Source: an uncultured Prevotellaceae bacterium (GTDB lineage Bacteria; Bacteroidota; Bacteroidia; Bacteroidales; Bacteroidaceae). Taken from it: a DNA stretch of 38,974 bases. Of the stretch, positions 24,855 to 33,277 are shown piece by piece. The translations under genes were made by a program, and so were the position numbers. The notes beneath the pieces were generated by a model, which was not told where the DNA came from, made no database searches, and saw nothing but the letters and a program-made list of their open reading frames with translations. The stretch is taken from NCBI GenBank assembly GCA_900315565.1, contig OMZS01000029.1, forward strand, positions 1-38,974. The letters run 5' to 3'. Within the stretch, counting starts at the first letter, position 1. Every line of letters begins with the position of its first letter.

Positions 24855-26024
24855 TTACGGGATATACACATACTCGAGCATGGCTTTCTTGATGCTGCCT
24901 GTGACAAAGATAGGAAGGAACGCAAAAATGAGAAGCGCCACAATATTGATCCAGGCGAAAGCCAGCGGATAGCCGTTTAGAATAGATATCTGGTAAATCA
25001 TGTAGTAGTGGCGCAGCGGAAACAGCTGGGCGATGGCCCTGATGGGCGTGTCCATGGCGAAAATAGGAAATGCGGCTCCGGCTGTGGTAAAACTGAGCAC
25101 GGCCCACAGCGAGCAGATACTCATCGACATGCGCAGCGACGGCATGAGCCCAAAGGCAAAAATGCCGAAGCCCTCGGAGGCCAGAACGGCCAGCAGGCCG
25201 AGCAGCAAAATGGGCCACATTCCGCCGGGGTGGGGGAATTGCAGAACGCCGAACACGTAGAACATGTAGGCATACATGATGGTGATGAAAACAAGAAACT
25301 GGGGCAACATCTTGCCGATGAGTGCCACCCAGATATTGCCTTCGGCTGTTTCAATCCACTCGGCAGAGCGTTTGAATTTCAGCTCCGTGCCAATGCTGTA
25401 GGCCGTTATCAGGAATATGAACAGCAGGAGCACGCCCGGAATGAGGAGCGAGCTCAGATAGACGCTGTAGTTGACCATGGGATTGTTGAGCGGATGCAGG
25501 TCGATGGCAATGGGCTGCAGAAAAGAGCGTATTTGCTCGCTGGTGTAGCCTTTGGCCGTCATGGTGGCCTGGCCTACGGCTGCCGAACCCAATGTTGAGA
25601 TGGTTTTCAGGTCGCGAAACAGCAGCGAGCCTGCGGCAATGGTGGTCATGGTGTAGTAGAACGAGATTTTGGGCTGCCGTGCCGAGAGAAGGTCGTCCGA
25701 CATGTTCTCGGGAATGTAGAGAAAGGCGTAAATCTCGTTGCGCTGAATGGCCTGGCGCGCCTCGTTGATGTTGGGGAAGTGCGACACCACCTTCGAGGTC
25801 TGAAACGCATCGAGCCGGCGGATGAGCGAGCGGCTGGTGGTAGAGTTGTCCATATCGACAACGCCCACGGGCATTTCCAGCGGCTGCCCCTTGTTCATCA
25901 TCGACGTAAAGAAGAGCGTCGTAAGAATGGGGAACGCTATCATGCAGAAGAAGTACATGTGGTTGTTCGTCAGAATGCCAACCTCACGCACCGCAACTCT
26001 GAATATGTTTCTGATGATTCGCAA
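24855..26024 (-). CDS. ABC-2 type exporter permease (first of pair)
   Basis: A 389-aa permease with the same layout as the next gene: N-terminal helix (MYFFCMIAFPILTTLFFTSM), extracytoplasmic domain of about 150 residues, then five to six helices (VYLSSLLIPGVLLLFIFLIT onward). ABC-2 family. Both paralogues contain the VVDMDN/VVDLSN segment after the first helix, marking an ancient duplication. It begins 12 nt after the HlyD stop. The permeases probably form a heterodimer. Confidence 0.88.
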   Translation of the reverse strand: MRIIRNIFRVAVREVGILTNNHMYFFCMIAFPILTTLFFTSMMNKGQPLEMPVGVVDMDNSTTSRSLIRRLDAFQTSKVVSHFPNINEARQAIQRNEIYAFLYIPENMSDDLLSARQPKISFYYTMTTIAAGSLLFRDLKTISTLGSAAVGQATMTAKGYTSEQIRSFLQPIAIDLHPLNNPMVNYSVYLSSLLIPGVLLLFIFLITAYSIGTELKFKRSAEWIETAEGNIWVALIGKMLPQFLVFITIMYAYMFYVFGVLQFPHPGGMWPILLLGLLAVLASEGFGIFAFGLMPSLRMSMSICSLWAVLSFTTAGAAFPIFAMDTPIRAIAQLFPLRHYYMIYQISILNGYPLAFAWINIVALLIFAFLPIFVTGSIKKAMLEYVYIP

Positions 26025-26036
26025 AGTGATGACGGT

Positions 26037-27023
26037 TTATTTCTTAATGATGAGCGACATGCCCGGGCGCAAGCCTTCGAACGGCTGCAGGGGGCGGGCT
26101 TTCACCTCGAAGGTCTTCAGGTCGTACTGGCCAGTTGACTTGGTGGCTTTCCAGACGGCAAACGAGCCTTCGTCCTTCAGGTAGAATACTTTCATCTTGA
26201 GCTCTTTGTTGAACGCAGGCGAAAAGGCGGTGAACTCGGTGCCCACCTTCATGCCGTTGAGCTGGTCTTCGCGCACGTTGAACACGCCCCAGAGGTCGTT
26301 CATCACCGAGATGCTCATGATGGGAGAGCCTGTTCCCACAAGTTCGCCCACCTTTGGATAAATGGCGCTCACCTCGCCGTCGATTTGAGCCGTCTGAACG
26401 GTTTCGTGAATGTACGAGCGCACTTCGTTCACAGCACCACGGGCGCGGCCCACTTGAGCCTGGGCAGCGCGTTTCTCTTCGTTGCGCGCGCCGTTAACGG
26501 CCATGTCGTACTGGCTCTTGGCTGCCTTGCACTGGGCCTCCATGGCCTTGTAGTTGGCGTAGGCTTCGTCGCGCTTCTGCTGGCTCATCACACCGCTGTC
26601 GAAGAGCCGCTGCACGCGCTGGTAGCTTTTCTCGGCTATATCGAGGCCGGCCTTGGCCTGCTGCCACAGCTGGAAAGCGCCAGCCACTTGTTCACGGCGT
26701 GCGCCTCGCTGAGCCATGTCGCTCATGGCCGAGGCTGCATTCTCAGCACTACGTGCCTGCTCCATCTTGGCTCTGATTTCGGGAGCGTCGAGAATGGCAA
26801 GCGTGTCGCCAGCGCGCACAAAGTCACCCTCTTTGACACGTATCTCCAAAATGCGTCCGGGCACCTTGCTCGACACGCGGTATTCGCTGACTTCCACCTC
26901 ACCCTGTATGATTTCGGGCTGGCGGTCGAGTGTGAAGTAGCCGATGGCAGCTACGACGGCCACAACGGCAATGAAACCGATGATGGCGAGCAGAATGTTG
27001 TTATGTTGTTTTTTTGCTGACAT
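26037..27023 (-). CDS. HlyD family membrane fusion protein
   Basis: A 328-aa periplasmic adaptor: N-terminal anchor (about 8-28, NILLAIIGFIAVVAVVAAIG), first half of the biotinyl-lipoyl domain (VSSKVPGRILEIRVKEGDFV), an alpha-helical hairpin (about 80-195, Ala/Gln/Arg rich), second half of the lipoyl domain (IDGEVSAIYPKVGELVGTG) and a beta-barrel region. It bridges the inner-membrane permeases and TolC. YhiI/EmrA-like. Located between tolC-like and permease genes with short spacers. Confidence 0.92.
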   Translation of the reverse strand: MSAKKQHNNILLAIIGFIAVVAVVAAIGYFTLDRQPEIIQGEVEVSEYRVSSKVPGRILEIRVKEGDFVRAGDTLAILDAPEIRAKMEQARSAENAASAMSDMAQRGARREQVAGAFQLWQQAKAGLDIAEKSYQRVQRLFDSGVMSQQKRDEAYANYKAMEAQCKAAKSQYDMAVNGARNEEKRAAQAQVGRARGAVNEVRSYIHETVQTAQIDGEVSAIYPKVGELVGTGSPIMSISVMNDLWGVFNVREDQLNGMKVGTEFTAFSPAFNKELKMKVFYLKDEGSFAVWKATKSTGQYDLKTFEVKARPLQPFEGLRPGMSLIIKK

Positions 27024-27093
27024 GGTTTTATTTCAATTATATTTTTATTGACAATGATATGATTTGCTTGTGGTTACATGACTTAGGCCTTTG

Positions 27094-28584
27094 TTAATTC
27101 TTGAGGTTTCCGAGTGCTTTCTGCAACTGTACTTCGGAGAGTCGTACGTCGATTTCGGCCTCAATGCGCTGTGTGTTGGCCTGGAGCCAGGCTGTTTGGG
27201 CTTCCATCACTTCGGTGCTCTGCATAACGCCCTCTTTGAAGCCAAGGTTTGCGCAGCGCAGGTTTTCATCGGCCCGTTCCACGTTTTTCTGAGCCATAGC
27301 CAGACGTTTGTTGGCTTCTTTCACCTTGAATGCGCTTTGGTTGACTTGCAACTCAATTTTCTCGCGTGCCTCGTCCAGTTCGAGCGAAGCAATGGTCGAG
27401 GCCGTGCGCGAGGCGCGCACCTTGTAGGCACCTTCGAACCAGTTCCATACAGGCACTCTTACCATTACTCCGACGTTGAACACGCCCGAGAACTCTTTTT
27501 TGAAACCATTGAACGGGTTGGGATTCATCAGCAGGTAGCCGCCGGTGAGGGCTACTTGTGGCAGGTAGGCCGCGCGGGTAAGTTTTGTTTTCTGCTTGCT
27601 GATTTCCACAGCGTTTTCGAGCATTTTCAATTCGGGACGGTTGTTGAAGGCTGTCTGTATATCGAATGTGGCAGCTACGGGTGCCGTCTGCACGGCCGTG
27701 GTTTGCTCGTCGGCCAGAACGATGGGTTCCTCAACGGGAAGTCCGCATAGCTGGCAAAGCAGCATTTTTGCTAGTGTGAGGCCGTCTTCCACCTGTGTGA
27801 CAGCCATTTCGGCCTCGTTCACCTTGACGCTCACGCGCAGTCCGTCGGCGCGGGTAGCCACGCCTTCGGCTATCATTTGGTTTACGTCGCTGTCGAGTTT
27901 CTGAACCAGTTCGAGGAAACTCTGCGCGAGCTTTTGTTTCTGGCGCAACGAAACGATGGTCCAGTAGGTCTGGTCGATGCTGAACAGCGTGTTCTGCTCC
28001 ATGGCATCGGTGCCGTGGGCTGTGAGCTCCATGTTGATGTCGGCCATGCGGTTGGCTGCCGTGATGGCTCCACCCATGTAGATGGGCTGTGTGAGCATGG
28101 CTGCCGCTACAAACATGTTGCGTGTGTCGGTGCGGAAAGCGTCGGTCACGCTCTGTCCAAGACCGTTGACCGTCATGGCTAGCGGCCCTGTTTTCTCAGC
28201 CAGAAAGCCGCCCCATGCCTGTGCCTGCTGGGGTGTGAGGAGTCCTTTCTGCACCATCTCGGTGAGCAGCGCGGGCGTGGCTTCGCCGGCCTTGGTAGCC
28301 ATGGTGGTGCCAATGTTGCTGATTTCTTCTTTCTGACTTTCCTTGAGCAGCGACACCTCTTTGCTGGTCCATTCGTAGGCCCCCAGGACGTCCACCTTGG
28401 GCAAGTATTTTGTCCTGACGGCTTTTTGCGTGTTGAGAGCCACGTCTTGTTTCAGCTTGGCCACGCTGAGTTGTTTGTTGTTGCGCAATGCCATAGCCCG
28501 GCAGCTGTCGAGACTCAGCATTCGCTGTGCCGCGGCTGGCAGGAACACACTCGCTAACAAAAAGAAAAGAATAGGTTTTTTCAT
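27094..28584 (-). CDS. TolC family outer membrane efflux protein
   Basis: A 496-aa protein with signal peptide MKKPILFFLLASVFLPAAAQ followed by LSLDSCRAMALRNNKQLSVAK, the typical start of a mature TolC-like protein. Two long helical repeats are visible, the second ending in FKEGVMQSTEVMEAQTAWLQ, a conserved TolC-family stretch. It supplies the outer-membrane channel for the HlyD/permease exporter downstream. Starts 79 nt after the coiled-coil gene. Confidence 0.93.
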   Translation of the reverse strand: MKKPILFFLLASVFLPAAAQRMLSLDSCRAMALRNNKQLSVAKLKQDVALNTQKAVRTKYLPKVDVLGAYEWTSKEVSLLKESQKEEISNIGTTMATKAGEATPALLTEMVQKGLLTPQQAQAWGGFLAEKTGPLAMTVNGLGQSVTDAFRTDTRNMFVAAAMLTQPIYMGGAITAANRMADINMELTAHGTDAMEQNTLFSIDQTYWTIVSLRQKQKLAQSFLELVQKLDSDVNQMIAEGVATRADGLRVSVKVNEAEMAVTQVEDGLTLAKMLLCQLCGLPVEEPIVLADEQTTAVQTAPVAATFDIQTAFNNRPELKMLENAVEISKQKTKLTRAAYLPQVALTGGYLLMNPNPFNGFKKEFSGVFNVGVMVRVPVWNWFEGAYKVRASRTASTIASLELDEAREKIELQVNQSAFKVKEANKRLAMAQKNVERADENLRCANLGFKEGVMQSTEVMEAQTAWLQANTQRIEAEIDVRLSEVQLQKALGNLKN

Positions 28585-28663
28585 TGATTTCTATATAAAT
28601 TCTTTGCTCTTTACAGTTTTTTCCTCTTTCAGTTGTTCTTCGTAACTCTTCCTTCCTTGTTCC

Positions 28664-29536
28664 TTACTTGAAGCTGAAGCTGCGCGAGCCAATCATGTGG
28701 CCGTCGGCAAAAATGCTCACTTTGTAAGAGCCGCCCTGCAAAAATTCGCCTACATTCCAGTAGGTAGTGACGGGAGTCTCTTCGCCGCCATATTCCACCG
28801 ACTTTTTCATGGAGTATTCCAGCTGGCGGTTTTCGTAAGGGAAGGTGCTGCCGCTCGAGAGCACGGTGCCCGAAGGCGTGGTGATGCGCACGTAGAAGGT
28901 GTGTACGCCGTTCGATGCTGTGGGGTTGCGGGCAATGTTAAAGTTCACTTGTATGGTTTTGCAGTCTTTCAGTTTGTCGGTGCTTTTGTTGTTTTTCTTC
29001 AGCGCCAGCATCTGTATGCCGGTAGCGTCGAGCTGTGCGGCGATGGCCACTTTCTGCGAGAGCGAGGCCTTGTCGGCGTTGAGGCCCTCAATCTGGCGCG
29101 AGGCAGCCTCGTACTCGCTTTTCACGCGGGTGTTTTCGGCCACCAGATTCTGGTTGAGTCTGTTGAGCGAGTCGATTTCGAGCACATAGCTGCGTATGAC
29201 GGCGCGGCATGTGGCCAATTCTTTCTTCAGACGGGTAATCTCGCGGGCATCCGATGCTTTTACCTCCTTCAGCTCTTGCAGCAGCTTTTGCGTTTTGAGC
29301 TGTTCCTGGGTGAGCTGCTCAACGATGGAGTCGTTGTTGATTTGCGTCTTCATCTCGCTATATTGAGCGGCAAACTGCTGATACTCGTTCTCCATTTCTT
29401 TCTTGTCGAGTTCGGCCAGTTCTTGCATTTCCTCGTTGGCGCGTTTCTGTTCGTCAAGGTTCATGTAGAGCCACGCGATGCCTCCAAGAAGCAGCGCGAT
29501 GACGAGCAGTATCGGAATCAGGATTTTCTTTTTCAT
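28664..29536 (-). CDS. Coiled-coil membrane protein heading the exporter operon
   Basis: A 290-aa protein of unknown function. A single membrane segment (about 5-26) is followed by a long heptad-rich coiled coil (about 28-185, EMQELAELDKKEMENEYQQF and similar) and a C-terminal beta-rich domain (about 190-290, including QVNFNIARNPTASNGVHTFY and a terminal GSYKVSIFADGHMIGSRSFS). The lack of charged catalytic motifs suggests a structural or adaptor role in the periplasm. It is the promoter-proximal gene of the TolC-HlyD-permease operon. It could be an accessory scaffold of the exporter; similar proteins are conserved in Bacteroidetes. Confidence 0.85.
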   Translation of the reverse strand: MKKKILIPILLVIALLLGGIAWLYMNLDEQKRANEEMQELAELDKKEMENEYQQFAAQYSEMKTQINNDSIVEQLTQEQLKTQKLLQELKEVKASDAREITRLKKELATCRAVIRSYVLEIDSLNRLNQNLVAENTRVKSEYEAASRQIEGLNADKASLSQKVAIAAQLDATGIQMLALKKNNKSTDKLKDCKTIQVNFNIARNPTASNGVHTFYVRITTPSGTVLSSGSTFPYENRQLEYSMKKSVEYGGEETPVTTYWNVGEFLQGGSYKVSIFADGHMIGSRSFSFK

Positions 29537-29607
29537 TGTAGTGTTTACTGTTGTTTTCGCCTAAGTATGAATATTTAAATAGGTGGTATGCTTGTTGTAA
29601 TTAGCTG

Positions 29608-29639
29608 CAAAATTAGTTTATTTTTTGAAAACAGACAAA
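29608..29639 (-). promoter_or_regulatory. Promoter of the exporter operon
   Basis: Minus strand: TTTG (29636-29639), 20-nt spacer, TAATTTTG followed by C (29608-29615). This fits the Bacteroidetes consensus. Start near 29600, giving a leader of about 65 nt. The rest of the gap (29640-29778) is AT-rich and shows no gene. Confidence 0.65.
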
Positions 29640-29778
29640 AGAAAAAACCACCTTATCGCCCTATACTTAATAAAATTAAGATTTTTACCGAAAAATAGAA
29701 CAATATTAACCGTTACTTACCGATTCCAGAGACAGCTTAGAAGGGCGTTTTCGTGCCATGGAATACTACTTGGCACCG

Positions 29779-31020
29779 TTAGTAGCGCAACGGCCAAGTA
29801 AGATAGTTGTAGAGCAGTACGCCGTGATACGCCCACAAATAGACGGTAATGCTGCCCACAAGAGCGAGCAAAAAAGTGCGCTGGCTCTTGCTGGCAGAGC
29901 GAAAAAGGAAGGCGGCTGCAATAGGGATGGCAAAGGCCCAATGGGCAGCCATGATGTAGAGTTCGTTGATGGCGAACCCCACTCCCACATGGAGCACCAG
30001 GGCAAAGACAAAGGTGGCGGCCACAAGCTGCATCAGCGGCGAACGCCGTCCGGCAAAAATTCCGCAGCCGAAGAGCAGCACCAGCGCAGCCTCGACGGCA
30101 TACTGGGCTTTCCAAGTGTAGGCAACAAATAGTGGACGGCCAGACAGCACGTCGCCAAGAATGTGGCGGCGGTGGAGTTGCAATGACTCGCCAAAGAAAT
30201 TCTCCACAAGTGTGGGCCAGCGCGGCGTGGTAGTATCTATCCACGCGGCCACCTGCTGGCTGGATGGCGCTTCGGTAAACGCGTTGGCGGCAAAGCCGAT
30301 GGCAAGCAGCAAAGCCGATGCTACAGCAAAGGCGGCGACGAATCGCCAATGAAAAACGTTGCGCCCGTTGACAAACCATACGGCCAGGCCAACAATGACG
30401 CCGTTGCTCAGGGTAACACCCGCCGTTAACACGAATAGCAGCATGGCCTCGGCGAGCGAAAAACGGCTGCCATCGCGCAGCTTGCATCCGGCACGCCAGA
30501 GCGTGAGCAAAATGAGCAGCAGCGAGAGGCAGAAATGGTCGGGCACGATGGTGGCTATGAGGATGTAGGCAAACCCGAAAAACAATAGGGTAAGCAGCAG
30601 GGCCTCGCTCGGGCCGATGCCTACCAGGCGATGCATGATGCGAAAGATGAGAACAAACGAATAGAACGTGCAGAAGACCAGCAGCACGCCCACCACCAGC
30701 TGGGCGCAGTTGGCTCCCGTGAGTTGCCAAAGCAGCTGATTGAGCGCGTAGAGCGGCATCATGAGAAAAGGCAACAAGGGATGGCGGATGGCATTGTAGC
30801 CCACGTGCCAGTCGGTAACCACGGCGTAGGTGTAAGAGTCGAAGCCCGACATGTGGAAATTGTTCATAAACACCTGCCACTGCTCGTCGGTATAGTCGGC
30901 AAAGAGACAGAAGAACTTGGAAATCATCAGATACTGAAACACAGCGATGACTACCAAGGCCACCACGGCCACAGCTCTCTCTTCGCGACGGATATGGAAA
31001 AAACTAAAGTTCAATGTCAA
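29779..31020 (-). CDS. Polytopic membrane protein, paralogue A (GT-C-like, possibly DUF6080)
   Basis: A 413-aa protein with about ten hydrophobic segments, closely related to the next upstream gene. Shared pieces include FFHIRREER/FFIRREER, RHPLL, PDHF, LLFVLTAG, TPRWPTLVENFFGES and NELYIMAAHW. Conserved acidic and RHP residues in the first large loop recall GT-C glycosyltransferases that use lipid-linked sugars; this is inference. The start is a TTG in a TTTGACATTGAAC repeat, so the first residues (MTLNFS) come from repeat DNA; no ATG is available before the conserved RREER. Last gene of the envelope array. Confidence 0.8.
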   Translation of the reverse strand: MTLNFSFFHIRREERAVAVVALVVIAVFQYLMISKFFCLFADYTDEQWQVFMNNFHMSGFDSYTYAVVTDWHVGYNAIRHPLLPFLMMPLYALNQLLWQLTGANCAQLVVGVLLVFCTFYSFVLIFRIMHRLVGIGPSEALLLTLLFFGFAYILIATIVPDHFCLSLLLILLTLWRAGCKLRDGSRFSLAEAMLLFVLTAGVTLSNGVIVGLAVWFVNGRNVFHWRFVAAFAVASALLLAIGFAANAFTEAPSSQQVAAWIDTTTPRWPTLVENFFGESLQLHRRHILGDVLSGRPLFVAYTWKAQYAVEAALVLLFGCGIFAGRRSPLMQLVAATFVFALVLHVGVGFAINELYIMAAHWAFAIPIAAAFLFRSASKSQRTFLLALVGSITVYLWAYHGVLLYNYLTWPLRY

Positions 31021-31091
31021 AGTTCAATGTTCAAAGTTCAAAGCTCAAAGTTCAAAGCTCAAAGTTCAAAGCTCAAAGTTCAATGTTCAAA
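31017..31091. repeat. TTTGAAC/TTTGAGC tract joining the two paralogues
   Basis: About nine units of TTGAACTTTGAGCTTTGAAC type (minus strand). The tract contains the TGA stop of the upstream paralogue (31087-31089) and the TTG start of the downstream one, so both ends of the junction are repeat-derived. Confidence 0.8.
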
Positions 31092-32523
31092 GAAACAGAA
31101 ATTGCACCAGTAGGCTGATGTTGTATATAAGCAGATAGGCTGTGAGGGCGGCAACCACGGCCCGGAGGGTTTTCTGCCATGTTCCGCTAAGCCGCGCAAA
31201 CAGGAAACTGATGGCCACCGGAATGACAAAGAGCCAGTGGGCAGCCATGATATAAACCTCGTTCAGTCCGAAGCCAAGTCCTACGTGCAGCAGCATGTCG
31301 AGTGCAAACCACGACAAGGCTACCCACAACAGGCGCTTGCGCCAGCCTGCTATGATGCCACCCGCGAACAACAACAGCAGCACGCCCTCCACCACATAGT
31401 TGAGAACCCAGTCGTAACCCACAATGACGGGACGCTGGCTGCGCAGAACATCCTGAAGCAAGTGCTTCTGGTGCAGCTGAATGCTCTCGCCAAAGAGATT
31501 CTCTACGGTGCTCGGCCAGCGGGGCGTAGAGATGTCGGTCCAGCGCGAGAATTCGCCCTTGGCAATGGGTTTGCCTGCATGTTTGTTCCAGGGCTTCTCT
31601 TGTTTGGCTTTTTCTTTTTGACGCGCCTTGCGGGCCTGCTCGGCTTTAAAGGCCGCTTGCTGGCGGGCCGTGTCTTTGATGCTTGTGGTGTCGGCAAAGG
31701 CTTTCATGTCGCGCTGCTTGCGTTCGGCAGTACGCTTGGCGCTCAGTTCCTTACGTGCCATTTCCTGCGGCCATACAAACGTTCGGTATTCCCAGCGGGC
31801 GAAGAGCCACATCAGCGCAGCCGGCACTAATACGGCCAAGAGCAAATATTTGGGGGCGAAAAACCGGCGGCCGTTGGTGAACAGCGCAGCCAGAAAAGTC
31901 TTCAGTCCGTTGTTGAGCGAGATGCCTGCGGTGAGCACAAACAGCAGAATGGTTTGGCCGATGGTGAAACGGTTTCTGCTTTTCATTTTGCGGCCCGTGA
32001 GCCACAGCGTGAGCAGCAATACGGCCATCGACATGATGAAATGGTCGGGCACGGCTGCCGACAACAGGACGTAGGCAAACGAAAAGCACAACACCGAAAG
32101 CAGCGTAGCGTCAATATTGCTGCAACCGGCCAGCTCGCGGCAGATGCGGCGCAGAAAAACAAACGAATAGAAGCCCGAAACAACGAGCATGAGTGCCACA
32201 ACAAACACGGCGCAGTTGATGCCCGTGAGCCACATGAGCCCCTGATTGAGCAGGTAGGGCACAAACATGAAGAACGCCAGCAGCGGATGGCGGTAGACAT
32301 TGTATTTGGCCGACCATTGCGACACCACGTCGTAGGTGATGGGGTCGAAGCCCGATATGTAGAATTTCCTCACGATGACGCCCCAGTAGCTGTCGCGCAA
32401 GGGTGTGAAGTCGGCATAGTAGCGCGCCACTACCAACGCGTTGAGCACAACAAGCAAAGCCAAAACAAATAGTGCTGGCCAACGCTCCTCGCGGCGGATG
32501 AAGAAAAGAGATTTTAATTTCAC
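31087..32523 (-). CDS. Polytopic membrane protein, paralogue B, with basic K/R/A loop
   Basis: A 478-aa protein, tandem paralogue of the downstream gene and sharing its motifs (RREER, GFDPITYDVVSQW, YRHPLL, PDHF, TPRWPSTVENLFGES, NEVYIMAAHW). It differs by an extra segment of about 75 residues (about 252-326), very rich in Lys, Arg, Ala and Gln (for example RTAERKQRDMKAF), inserted just before TPRWP. The start is GTG from the third unit of a 24-bp tandem repeat. The terminal FL and TGA stop are inside a TTTGAAC repeat. A role in moving a sugar from a lipid carrier is inferred from the UbiA/HAD neighbours. Function is not established. Confidence 0.8.
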   Translation of the reverse strand: MKLKSLFFIRREERWPALFVLALLVVLNALVVARYYADFTPLRDSYWGVIVRKFYISGFDPITYDVVSQWSAKYNVYRHPLLAFFMFVPYLLNQGLMWLTGINCAVFVVALMLVVSGFYSFVFLRRICRELAGCSNIDATLLSVLCFSFAYVLLSAAVPDHFIMSMAVLLLTLWLTGRKMKSRNRFTIGQTILLFVLTAGISLNNGLKTFLAALFTNGRRFFAPKYLLLAVLVPAALMWLFARWEYRTFVWPQEMARKELSAKRTAERKQRDMKAFADTTSIKDTARQQAAFKAEQARKARQKEKAKQEKPWNKHAGKPIAKGEFSRWTDISTPRWPSTVENLFGESIQLHQKHLLQDVLRSQRPVIVGYDWVLNYVVEGVLLLLFAGGIIAGWRKRLLWVALSWFALDMLLHVGLGFGLNEVYIMAAHWLFVIPVAISFLFARLSGTWQKTLRAVVAALTAYLLIYNISLLVQFLFL

Positions 32524-32580
32524 TTTTTTACAATTATACTATTTCACTTTTTTACAATTATACTATTTCACGATTTCCTA
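32521..32580. repeat. Exact 24-bp tandem repeat at the paralogue B start
   Basis: Two identical 24-bp units (32521-32544 and 32545-32568, containing ACAATTATACTATTT), then CAC again. On the minus strand each unit starts with GTGAAATA. The third GTGAAA is the start codon of paralogue B. Confidence 0.85.
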
Positions 32581-32584
32581 TTTC

Positions 32585-33178
32585 TCAACTCCTAAAGGGC
32601 TTGTAGTGCTGCTCGTCGGCATAGGAGAGCAGCTCACGGTCGCCACGGCTGTCGCCAAAGGCTGTAAGGTGGTAGTGGCTGCGGTCGCCTAATAGAGCGC
32701 GCAGCTTTTCTACTTTCTGCGGCCCGTAGCAGTTTTCGCCAAGAAAGCGCCCGGTGAGTTTGCCGTTGCGCACCTCCATCTGCGTGCCTGTCACCTCCAC
32801 TTGGGGCATGTTGCTGAAAAACGGGCGCACCCAACGGTCGATGCTCGCACTTACCACCACCACACGGCAGCCCTCGCTAACGGCCTCGCTGATGGCATCT
32901 ACGGCCGCAGGGCGCAGCAAATGGGCGCTGTCGGCAGCAAAATGACGGCACATGGCCTCAAACTCCTGCTCGGCTGTGCCTTTGAAAAACCATCCTAAGA
33001 GCCTTTCCTTGGCCTTGCCGTTGTTGTAGAGTCCCATTTTCATAGCCACGAGCATCGGCACATGCACAAGCAGCCCCCAGACCAGCGCAGCAGTACCCTT
33101 GGTATGGCGTATGAACGCAAAGAGCGTGTCGCGGGTGGTCAGCGTTCCGTCGAAATCGAAGGCATAAACTTTCTGCAT
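32585..33178 (-). CDS. HAD-IB phosphatase paired with UbiA
   Basis: A 197-aa HAD-superfamily subclass IB protein. Motif I DFDGT (D8, D10), motif II in VVVSAS, a Lys in QKVEKL and motif IV FGDSRGDREL are intact. It lies directly downstream of the UbiA-type gene. In mycobacteria the equivalent pair (Rv3806c synthase and a neighbouring phosphatase) makes and dephosphorylates decaprenyl-phosphoryl-ribose-5-phosphate. Inference: it removes the 5-phosphate from a polyprenyl-phosphoryl-phosphoribose. Generic phosphoserine-phosphatase-like activity is the alternative. Confidence 0.87.
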   Translation of the reverse strand: MQKVYAFDFDGTLTTRDTLFAFIRHTKGTAALVWGLLVHVPMLVAMKMGLYNNGKAKERLLGWFFKGTAEQEFEAMCRHFAADSAHLLRPAAVDAISEAVSEGCRVVVVSASIDRWVRPFFSNMPQVEVTGTQMEVRNGKLTGRFLGENCYGPQKVEKLRALLGDRSHYHLTAFGDSRGDRELLSYADEQHYKPFRS

Positions 33179-33180
33179 AG

Positions 33181-33252
33181 TCGGAGGTTCTGTGTGGGTC
33201 TTATGGGTCTTGGTTTTATGGGTTTTGGTTTTATGGGTCTTATGGGAAATGA
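33181..33252. repeat. TTATGGGTCTT tandem tract between UbiA and HAD genes
   Basis: At least five TTATGGGT(C/T)TTGG units (plus-strand reading) fill most of the 99-nt gap. This repeat family is not seen elsewhere in the window. Confidence 0.75.
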
Positions 33253-33277
33253 ATTAGTCTGATGAGCCGAATTGGCC

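Noticed and set aside
29717-30880. 387-codon minus-strand ORF overlapping paralogue A
   Set aside because: Out-of-frame reading of the same strand, rich in Arg/His/Cys/Ser, whereas the other frame has hydrophobic helices and motifs shared with paralogue B.
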